Below are positions 7,205 to 13,298 of a DNA stretch of 15,626 nt, piece after piece (the first letter of the stretch is position 1; the number at the start of each line of letters is the position of its first letter). The stretch is taken from NCBI GenBank assembly GCA_958447915.1, contig CAUDCB010000030.1, forward strand, positions 1-15,626, given 5' to 3'. Below the pieces are notes generated by a model that worked only from the letters and a program-made list of their open reading frames with translations, was not told the DNA's origin and searched no databases. This DNA comes from an uncultured Collinsella sp. Lineage in GTDB: Bacteria; Actinomycetota; Coriobacteriia; Coriobacteriales; Coriobacteriaceae. Made by a program: the position numbers and the translations under genes.

Positions 7205-7261
7205 CCCATGAGAGGCCTTCTGTCAACAACACAAACGCCGATGCTATGGCACCGACAGCGA

Positions 7262-7400
7262 AAACCCGCCAGAGCGAGCAAGGTGCCTTGAAACAAGGCG
7301 GCATTGATCTTTTGATCATGCCGCCGAAGTTGAAAGGCAGATTGCCGCTCTGGCGGGTTTGCAGCGTCAACTGGTTACGCGGTTCGTAGAACCGCGTAAC
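7262..7400 (-). ncRNA. Structured 139-nt element downstream of the SDR gene, copy A
   Basis: Four helices are visible. A hairpin (7374-7400) has a 12-bp perfect stem GTTACGCGGTTC/GAACCGCGTAAC and a 3-nt loop. A 15-bp perfect helix (7262-7276 with 7346-7360) encloses GCAA/TTGC, a 6-bp helix TGCCTT/AAGGCA (7284-7289 with 7334-7339) and a terminal hairpin GGCGGCATTGATC/GATCATGCCGCC (7297-7325, one bulge). A second copy at 10540-10678 has the same length and fold with different paired bases, which is strong evidence that the structure is selected. The minus strand is assumed because both copies directly follow minus-strand genes. I do not recognise the family; it could be a 3'-UTR RNA, an unusual terminator or a palindromic mobile element. 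Confidence 0.65.
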
Positions 7401-7402
7401 TG

Positions 7403-8203
7403 TTAGGGCCGCTGGCCCATGCCGCCCTCGAGGGTGACAGTCTCGCCGTTCATATACTTAAAGTCGGGGCCGCAGAGCTGAACGACCACGCGGCCGATCT
7501 CCTTCTCGACGTCGCCGTAGTGGCCCGCCGGCGGCATGTGGACGTTGGCCTTGAACGCCTCGGGATAGGCATCCTGGAAGTTCTCGAGCGCAGCGGTCCA
7601 AGCAAGCGGACAAACGATATTGACGTTGATGCCGTCCTTGCCCCACTCGTTGGCGGCAACGCGAGTCAGGCCGCGGATGCCCTCCTTGGCGGCAGCATAG
7701 CTGCACTGGCCGTAGTTGCCAAACAGGCCGGCGCCCGAAGCAAAGTTGACCACGGAGCCCTTGGTCTCTTTCAGGTGCGGATAGGCCTTCTGCATGTACA
7801 GGTAGGTAGCATACAGACCGGAGTAAATGGCCAGGTTAAACTGATCCATGGTGTGATCGGCAATGGTCACGCCCGAGGCGCTGGCCTGAGCGTTGTTGAC
7901 GACGGCGTCGATACGACCGAACTCCTCAATCGCCTTGTCGATAACGTTCTGCACGACGGCCTCGTTGTCCTGGCCGGCGGAGACATCGGCCTGAACAGGA
8001 AGAACCTTGACGCCGTACTCAGCCTCGAGAGACTCCTTGGCGGCCTCGAGCTTGGCGACGTTGCGGCCAGTGATGACGAGGTTCGCGCCCTCCTTGGCAA
8101 AAGCGATATCGATGCCGTAACCGATGGAGCCAGCGGAGCCGTCCTTGAGCGTGGCCTTGCCGCCGCCGGTGACGATCACGGTCTTACCAGTGAAAAGTCC
8201 CAT
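7403..8203 (-). CDS. SDR family NAD(P)-dependent oxidoreductase
   Basis: A 266-residue short-chain dehydrogenase. The Rossmann cofactor loop is TGGGKATLKDGSAGSIGYG (12-30), longer than the classical TGxxxGxG and ending in a FabI-like SIxxGI pattern. Next come the acidic strand end at D73, NNAQ (103-106, usually NNAG), and the catalytic triad positions S156, Y169 and K173 (YAAAK). The active site looks complete. Substrate is not evident: the 3-oxoacyl/enoyl reductase-like layout only says that it reduces a carbonyl or oxidises an alcohol. The ATG at 8203 is chosen because AGGA lies about 7 nt upstream, and the longer frame adds only an arginine-rich stretch. Its stop codon is 2 nt from the first hairpin of the structured element. 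It is divergent from the coiled-coil gene. Confidence 0.93.
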   Translation of the reverse strand: MGLFTGKTVIVTGGGKATLKDGSAGSIGYGIDIAFAKEGANLVITGRNVAKLEAAKESLEAEYGVKVLPVQADVSAGQDNEAVVQNVIDKAIEEFGRIDAVVNNAQASASGVTIADHTMDQFNLAIYSGLYATYLYMQKAYPHLKETKGSVVNFASGAGLFGNYGQCSYAAAKEGIRGLTRVAANEWGKDGINVNIVCPLAWTAALENFQDAYPEAFKANVHMPPAGHYGDVEKEIGRVVVQLCGPDFKYMNGETVTLEGGMGQRP

Positions 8204-8497
8204 ACAAAGTCCTTTCAAATCGCGACGGGCCCGCCCGTCGACTGCGCGCATCCAACTTCACGCGCCAAAAGCTGACATGCAACTTTAGCGGGTTCAAGTG
8301 AAAAATAAAGCCCATGGCAGGCGAACGGTGCAACGTCTTTCGGCGAAGGGAATGTCAAGTAAAAATTGGATAGAGCGACCGAGTTTTTGTTAACGCAACG
8401 AGTCATCGAACACGTTTTGAAACTTTGCTGCGGGGCGCGGGATGTCGGCGCGAGACTTTATCATAGGGTGACGAACAACGATGAGGAGCACATGCCT

Positions 8498-10279
8498 ATG
8501 ACAGACGAGCTGGACCCCCAGACTCAACAGCATATTGATAATTCCGCAGACACCATTGACGACTGCGATACTTCCACCAGAAGCGATGGCGGCATTGATG
8601 CCGCTGTCGAGGAGGCTCCTGCCGCCGCAGACGAGGCCGCAGACGCAAATGTCGCCGCAGAGCAAGACAAAGAAGAGCAGCTAGAGCAGCCGGACCCGAG
8701 CGATACTGAGCCCAAGGCTGAGAACGCTCCGCAAGCAGCAGGCCCCATCGAGGTGTCTTCGGAAGAAGAGCTCGACGCCGTCATGGACTCCATGATGGAT
8801 GCCGTCAAAGCGATGAAGGACGCTGTCGCCGATGCCGATGTCGACGCCGAGGAAGAGGAAGCCGCCGAGGCCGCCTCGACGTTTGTGCCCGGCGAGACCC
8901 CGGTTGCCGACCAGGGCAGCACCATGCCCTCGTTCCTGCAACTCGAGCACCCCACGATCGGCACCGACGCGGTCGACCCGCACGCAGCGGGCTTTTCCGT
9001 GATCGAAGGCGGCACCGGCAATATCGCCGCGCCGCAGACTGCCGATACGAATGCCGCCGAGGCCGCGCACCCGACCACCTCGCATGCCCCCGCCACGAGC
9101 CGCGACCTGGGGAGCGCCGTCTCAAACACCGCTAACGCCGTGGGCACTTTTATCGCCCAGGGCGCGTCGGCCATGCGCGAGATGAACGCCGCAAAGAAGG
9201 CACTCGCCGATGCCCGCGCCCACCTGTCCGAGCTTGAGCAGCGCATCGCCGACCAGGCAGAGGAGCTCGAGACGCGCCAGGACATCGCAGGCCGCTACGA
9301 TCAGATCATCGCCGACCAGCGCCAGGCAATCGCCACGGCACAAAAGACCGCTGCGGCAGCTGAAATTAACCGTGATGCCCATGCCGCCAAAGCGACGGAG
9401 CTCAAGGGCCAGCTCGAGCAAATGAAAGCAGAGGACGATGCGACCGAACTCCGCCTGAAGGCTGCACTCGACGCCGCGGAAGCCCGCGAGGCGAGTTCAC
9501 GCGAGACCGGCAACCGCCTGGTTCGTCGACTCGAAGATTCCAAGCGCATCCGCGACAAAGTGAAGGCTGAGCGCGATACCGATGTCGCCGCCGCACGACA
9601 AACTGCCGATGCTACGCGCGCACAGCTCGAGACCTTGCGTCGCGAGTATGCCGAACTGCAGCGCAACCCTTCGGCAAATCCCGCCAATTACACCGTGCGC
9701 ACCAGCGAGCTGTCTATGCAAATCTCCGACGCTGCCGACGCCCTCCGCAAGGCCGAGGAAGACATTCCGCGCGTGACCGCCGATCTTGAGCATTCACTTG
9801 CCGCCGCCGAGCAGGCCGTCGAGCAGGCACAGGCTCCCATCGCCGACGCTAAACGCGCGCACCAGGCCGTAACGGCCGAGGCAGATGCCGCGCGCGACGA
9901 GCTGCAGTCCGCAAAAACTGCCGCCGCGACGCGTCAGCGCGAGCTGCGCGAAAAGATCACCGCGCAGGACAAGGCACGCCGCGAGCAAGAGCAGGCCATC
10001 GCAAACGCCCGGGCAGATGCCGCGCATGCGCAGTCGATTATCGAGCAGGCGACCGAGGTGCATGACCATCCCGAAATCACCGAATCGCTCGCCGGGTCCT
10101 TGGCACGCGACAAGGCCGAGCATACCGAGACCGAGCGCGAAGTTGCCCAACTCGAGGCCGCCGAAGACGACGTGCGCAAGCGTACCCGCGACTCACGCGT
10201 CAAATTCACCGGAGCCATCGTCTGCATCATCGCCGCAATCCTGGTGATCATCGCAATCTGGCTGTTTGCGAGCAAGTAA
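8498..10279 (+). CDS. Tail-anchored coiled-coil protein of unknown function
   Basis: No known family is recognised. The 593-residue product has three parts: an acidic, alanine-rich and probably disordered N-terminal region (about 1-200, e.g. DADVDAEEEEAAEAA); a long heptad-like coiled coil rich in Ala, Glu, Arg and Gln (about 226-560), broken near 390 by NPSANPANYT; and one hydrophobic C-terminal segment (FTGAIVCIIAAILVIIAIWL) reaching almost to the end. No signal peptide is visible, so the bulk is predicted cytoplasmic and tail-anchored in the membrane. The basic patch RKRTRDSRVK before the helix fits a cytoplasmic side. Such a layout suits a scaffold or envelope-organising protein, but that is only an analogy. 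ATG 8498 is preferred over ATG 8492, since AGGAG ends 9 nt before it and only 3 nt before the other. Monocistronic, with a strong terminator at 10308. Confidence 0.85.
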   Translation: MTDELDPQTQQHIDNSADTIDDCDTSTRSDGGIDAAVEEAPAAADEAADANVAAEQDKEEQLEQPDPSDTEPKAENAPQAAGPIEVSSEEELDAVMDSMMDAVKAMKDAVADADVDAEEEEAAEAASTFVPGETPVADQGSTMPSFLQLEHPTIGTDAVDPHAAGFSVIEGGTGNIAAPQTADTNAAEAAHPTTSHAPATSRDLGSAVSNTANAVGTFIAQGASAMREMNAAKKALADARAHLSELEQRIADQAEELETRQDIAGRYDQIIADQRQAIATAQKTAAAAEINRDAHAAKATELKGQLEQMKAEDDATELRLKAALDAAEAREASSRETGNRLVRRLEDSKRIRDKVKAERDTDVAAARQTADATRAQLETLRREYAELQRNPSANPANYTVRTSELSMQISDAADALRKAEEDIPRVTADLEHSLAAAEQAVEQAQAPIADAKRAHQAVTAEADAARDELQSAKTAAATRQRELREKITAQDKARREQEQAIANARADAAHAQSIIEQATEVHDHPEITESLAGSLARDKAEHTETEREVAQLEAAEDDVRKRTRDSRVKFTGAIVCIIAAILVIIAIWLFASK

Positions 10280-10307
10280 ACCAGTTGGCAAAAAACGCCC
10301 CAACGCA

Positions 10308-10377
10308 GTTGCGGTGAGATAGTTCCTGTTTAGCCCTCAAAAAGGCCAATTCAAGAACTATCTCACCGCAACTTTTT
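10308..10377 (+). terminator. Terminator with an 18-bp perfect stem after the coiled-coil gene
   Basis: GTTGCGGTGAGATAGTTC (10308-10325) pairs perfectly with 10355-10372 across a 29-nt loop and is followed by TTTTT. The stem is long and only moderately GC-rich, and the loop is large, which is unusual for a simple terminator. It may be a palindromic repeat that also serves as one. Confidence 0.75.
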
Positions 10378-10380
10378 AAC

Positions 10381-10411
10381 TGGTGCAAAGGGGTCAGGCT
10401 ACTTTGCACCA
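10381..10411. repeat. Small perfect palindrome (TGGTGCAAAG type)
   Basis: TGGTGCAAAG (10381-10390) and CTTTGCACCA (10402-10411) are perfect inverted repeats around GGGTCAGGCTA. A further partial copy (TTGGTGCA) follows at once. There is no T-tract, so it is better read as a REP-like hairpin than as a terminator. Confidence 0.7.
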
Positions 10412-10447
10412 ACTTGGTGCATATAAACCAGTCCCCATTGCGCCAAC

Positions 10448-10502
10448 AACGTTTGCCCAGATAAAACCTGCCAAAATAAACCTGTCCCTTTTTGGCAGGT
10501 TG
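10448..10502 (+). repeat. REP-like palindromic repeat, copy 2
   Basis: Inverted copy of 339-393 (53 of 55 identical). Here the internal palindrome is perfect: AACCTGCCAAAA and TTTTGGCAGGTT enclose the CCTGTCCC core. The 398-bp gap 10280-10677 contains this repeat, the hairpin before it, the terminator and the structured element, and no gene. Confidence 0.85.
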
Positions 10503-10539
10503 AACCACGGCAACGCCAATGTTTTGGCGAAGTCAGCGA

Positions 10540-10678
10540 AAACGCCCCTAAGCGAGCAAGGTGACGTGAAAGAGGAGGGCATTGACCTTCTGGTCATGCC
10601 CGACGATTGAACGTCAGATTGCCGCTTAGGGGCGTTTGCAGCGTCGACCGGTTACGGCGTTTGGAAAACGCCGTAACC
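10540..10678 (-). ncRNA. Structured 139-nt element downstream of queA, copy B
   Basis: Same architecture and length as 7262-7400. A hairpin at 10650-10678 has a 13-bp perfect stem (GGTTACGGCGTTT/AAACGCCGTAACC). A 15-bp perfect helix AAACGCCCCTAAGCG (10540-10554 with 10623-10637) encloses GCAA/TTGC, TGACGT/ACGTCA (10562-10567 with 10611-10616), and GGGCATTGACC/GGTCATGCCC (10577-10601, one bulge). Bases kept in both copies are mostly unpaired or in junctions (AGCAAGGTG, CAGATTGCCGCT, GCAGCGTC), while stem bases change in pairs. The outer hairpin overlaps the queA stop codon by one base. Function unknown; the strand is inferred from context. Confidence 0.65.
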
Positions 10679-11895
10679 TACTGAATGAGCATGGCGTCGC
10701 CAAAGCTGAAGAAGCGGTAGCGCTCCTCGATGGCGGCGGCGTAGGCATCCATGATCTGGTCGCGGGTGGCCAGCGCGCTCACGAGCATCATGAGCGTAGA
10801 GCGCGGCACGTGGAAGTTCGTGATCAGCGCGTCGACCACGTGATAGGTCGAGCCAGGCATGAGGTAGAGCTGCGTCGTCGCGTTCTCGCGCACCACGATG
10901 TCGCCGCGGCCGAGCGTGTCGGCGCCGTCCTCGCGGCCTTCAAAATAGCGCGCTGTCACGGCCGGATCGGACACCGGCGCCCCAGCGTCAAACGCGCTCT
11001 CGAGCGAGCGTACTGCGGTGGTACCAACGGCGATCACGCGGTGCCCCTCGGCCTTAGCCTTATGCACGGCGTCGACAACCTCCTGCGACACGTGGTAACG
11101 CTCGGTGTGCATGACGTGCTGCGTGGGGTCGTCCTCCTCCACCAGACGGAAGGTATCAATACCCACCTCGAGCTCGACGGCGGCAAACTTCGCGCCCTTG
11201 GCCTCGATAGCCGCCATGAGCTCGGGCGTGAAGTGCAGACCCGCCGTGGGAGCAGCGGCCGAATGCTCCTCCTTCATGGCGTAGACGGTCTGGTACTTCT
11301 CGGGGTCGCCCTCGTAATCGGTAATGTAGGGCGGCAGCGGCACGTGGCCGGCAGCATGGATGGCCTCGTCGAGCGTGCGCGGGTCGCCGGCGGCATTGCA
11401 ACCGGCCGGCTCAAAGCGCACCAGACGGCCACCACGGCTATCGGTGACAAAGTCGATGACCTCGGCCGTCAGCACCACGGGAGCCCCCTCGGGCGCATGG
11501 GCGCCACCGGCTCGATACTCAATCTGAGCACCGGGCTTCAGACGCTTGCCCGGCTTGACCAGACACTCCCAAACGTGACCCAGCGGGTCAACATCCTCGC
11601 GACGCTTGAGCAGCAGCGTCTCGACCACGCCACCCGAGCCGGCTTTGCGACCGATCAGGCGGGCCGGCATCACGCGCGTCTTGTTGATGACGAGCACATC
11701 GCCCGGCTCGATATAGTCGATGATGTCGCGGAAGATGCGGTGCTCGACGGTGCCGCCATGCTCCAGCGGCGTTCCTGCCTGGGAGCCTTTGCGATCCACC
11801 ACCAGCAGGCGGCAGGAGTCACGCGGCTCGGCAGGAGCCTGAGCGATGAGCTCTTCAGGCAGGTTATAGTCAAAATCATCGGTACGCATAGACAC
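10678..11895 (-). CDS. queA: S-adenosylmethionine:tRNA ribosyltransferase-isomerase
   Basis: QueA transfers and rearranges the ribosyl part of SAM onto preQ1-34 of tRNA to form epoxyqueuosine. Signature segments are present in order: DFDYNLPEELIAQ (7-19), DSCRLLVVDR (26-35), VLVINKTRVMPARL (67-80), YQTVYA (201-206), AAPTAGLHFT (214-223), GTTAVRSLES (291-300), TNFHVPRSTLMMLVSA (359-374) and the closing RYRFFSFGDAMLI (392-404). At 405 residues it is about 50 longer than typical QueA, with extra sequence around 125-140 and 305-340. A GTG start at 11895 is preferred, with AGGAG 8 nt upstream; an ATG two codons later would have 14 nt spacing. It lies 64 bp after queH on the same strand and probably shares its transcript. 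Confidence 0.97.
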   Translation of the reverse strand: MSMRTDDFDYNLPEELIAQAPAEPRDSCRLLVVDRKGSQAGTPLEHGGTVEHRIFRDIIDYIEPGDVLVINKTRVMPARLIGRKAGSGGVVETLLLKRREDVDPLGHVWECLVKPGKRLKPGAQIEYRAGGAHAPEGAPVVLTAEVIDFVTDSRGGRLVRFEPAGCNAAGDPRTLDEAIHAAGHVPLPPYITDYEGDPEKYQTVYAMKEEHSAAAPTAGLHFTPELMAAIEAKGAKFAAVELEVGIDTFRLVEEDDPTQHVMHTERYHVSQEVVDAVHKAKAEGHRVIAVGTTAVRSLESAFDAGAPVSDPAVTARYFEGREDGADTLGRGDIVVRENATTQLYLMPGSTYHVVDALITNFHVPRSTLMMLVSALATRDQIMDAYAAAIEERYRFFSFGDAMLIQ

Positions 11896-11959
11896 GTCGG
11901 ATTCTCCTTATATAGTTAAAGTCCGCTCTACATCCTAGCAGGCTGACGTCCCAAATGAA

Positions 11960-12535
11960 CTACTTTTTGGAGGCTTTGCGCTCGTCACGGATGCGGGCGC
12001 GGTCCATGGCCGCCTCGACGGCCGAGAATCGGCAGCCGCAATAATTCTGCCGATACATGCCCAGCTCGCGCGAACGACGCGTGGCCTCGGGGTAATACGG
12101 GCGAAAATCGCGAATCACCGGGGTGAACCCATGTGCCGCCGCCAAGCGCTCAAGCACGTCATTGCAGGTATTGAACAGCTGATACGGCGAGACGGCGAGC
12201 GTCGTGCCCACAAACTCAAACCCGCGCTCCTGGGCCACGCGGCACGCCTCGGCCAAGCGCAAGGCGTAGCACGCGCGACAGCGACGGGGTCGATCGGCGC
12301 CCAGCGGTGCCACACCGGTCTCCCAGCGCTCGCGGTCCTCGCCCGCCTCAATGAGCTCGATGCCGCCGTCGGCACACCACCGGCGCAGCTCGTCCAGGCG
12401 GCGCTGCCATTCATCGCGCGGCTGAATATTGGGGTTGGTCCAGCAAATTGTGGGTTCAAACCCCTCCTCGCGCAGCAGGCGGACCGGCTCAAGCGAGCAC
12501 GGCGCACAGCAGGCGTGCAGCAGCAACGGCTTCAT
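11960..12535 (-). CDS. queH: Epoxyqueuosine reductase QueH
   Basis: This 191-residue protein of the QueH (former DUF208) family catalyses the last step of queuosine synthesis, reducing epoxyqueuosine in tRNA; it is unrelated in sequence to QueG. The metal-binding cysteines are all present: HACCAPCS (C9, C10, C13), RCRACYALR (C86, C89) and YCGCRFS (C166, C168), as expected for an iron-sulfur enzyme. WTNPNIQP (32-39) and the TTLAVSPYQL region (111-120) are also family-like. ATG 12535 is favoured since GGAGG is 8 nt upstream, whereas the ATG two codons earlier lies only 2 nt from that site. It precedes queA, which makes the substrate for this enzyme, so joint expression makes sense. Confidence 0.95.
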   Translation of the reverse strand: MKPLLLHACCAPCSLEPVRLLREEGFEPTICWTNPNIQPRDEWQRRLDELRRWCADGGIELIEAGEDRERWETGVAPLGADRPRRCRACYALRLAEACRVAQERGFEFVGTTLAVSPYQLFNTCNDVLERLAAAHGFTPVIRDFRPYYPEATRRSRELGMYRQNYCGCRFSAVEAAMDRARIRDERKASKK

Positions 12536-12596
12536 CAGCATCTCCTCCCCTGCAATGATTTTTTAATCCCCGTCCCAGAAAAATCATCCAAAAAGA

Positions 12597-13166
12597 CTAC
12601 CTTGCGAAAAAGCGCACGCCAAAGGATGTGTCCTCACAGGCGACAATGCGGCGGTCGCGCAGGATGGTCCGCACGTAATACCAGTCGCCCACACAGCCCG
12701 ACAGGTGCAGACCAGCTGCCAAGTAGCACAGCAGCGGATAACCCGAGCATGCAAACCCCAAGGCAAACGCCGCCGTCAAAACAACCGTCGGCGCCAGGCA
12801 AATGAGCATGTACCGCCGGCGCGAATACACAACGCCCTCGGCGCAGGCATAAATCATGCAGGTTTCGAGATTTGCCCCAAAGGTCACATGCGCACCGGCG
12901 GGCGCAAACAACTTAAAGAACACACCGTGAACCAGCTCGTGCACGACAAACGACGCCGCAGAGACGACCGCCAAGCCGACTATCCAGCCCAAGACCGCCA
13001 TCCAGCCGCCCGCGTCGTCCGCATCCAGGTCCGCGGGCCCGCCCAGCAGCATAAACACCGGCACCAGGCACACGGCAAACACCACAAGCACGGCCATCCC
13101 CCACACGAAGCAAGCGTGCAGAAAATCCTCGTCTTCAAACGCATGTATGTTGGAAATCTCATTCAT
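12597..13166 (-). CDS. Putative zincin membrane peptidase, DUF3267 type
   Basis: This 189-residue integral membrane protein has four likely transmembrane segments (about 18-42, 55-80, 119-138, 142-158). A zinc-binding HELVH motif (76-80) lies at the end of the second and is followed by GVFFKLFAPAGAHVTFGANL, the pattern seen in DUF3267 'putative zincin peptidase' proteins. A third metal ligand could be H154 or D161 in GLHLSGCVGDWYY; this is inferred only from position. Substrate unknown. The gene lies 61 bp before queH on the same strand with no visible terminator between, so it may lead that transcript, though no functional link to queuosine is apparent. The Shine-Dalgarno for ATG 13166 is weak. 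It is divergent from the tRNA-synthetase-like gene. Confidence 0.8.
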   Translation of the reverse strand: MNEISNIHAFEDEDFLHACFVWGMAVLVVFAVCLVPVFMLLGGPADLDADDAGGWMAVLGWIVGLAVVSAASFVVHELVHGVFFKLFAPAGAHVTFGANLETCMIYACAEGVVYSRRRYMLICLAPTVVLTAAFALGFACSGYPLLCYLAAGLHLSGCVGDWYYVRTILRDRRIVACEDTSFGVRFFAR

Positions 13167-13208
13167 AGCATCTTAGGATAGCGCCCCCGTCACGCACCCG
13201 CCCGCATG

Positions 13209-13217
13209 TGCGATAAT
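13209..13217 (+). promoter_or_regulatory. Extended -10 promoter of the tRNA-ligase-like gene
   Basis: TGCGATAAT matches an extended -10 (TGn followed by GATAAT) and lies 82 bp before the ATG at 13299. No good -35 is seen at normal spacing, which extended -10 promoters can tolerate. The leader would be about 75 nt with no obvious terminator. Confidence 0.45.
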
Positions 13218-13298
13218 GTCGAACGATATGCACGAATTGACCACCGCGTCGCCAGGCCTTGCGCCCGGACGCGCTCTCACCATATGCGAAGGAGTCCC

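Noticed and set aside
8204..8497. Divergent gap between the SDR and coiled-coil genes, examined for promoters
   Set aside because: TTGACA-like and TATCAT-like hexamers occur but never at correct spacing together, so no promoter is claimed.
10383..10610. Open frames through both structured elements share the peptide pattern GIDLLxMP, suggesting a conserved small protein
   Set aside because: The two frames lack comparable starts, end at different places, and the differences between copies follow base pairing rather than codon positions.
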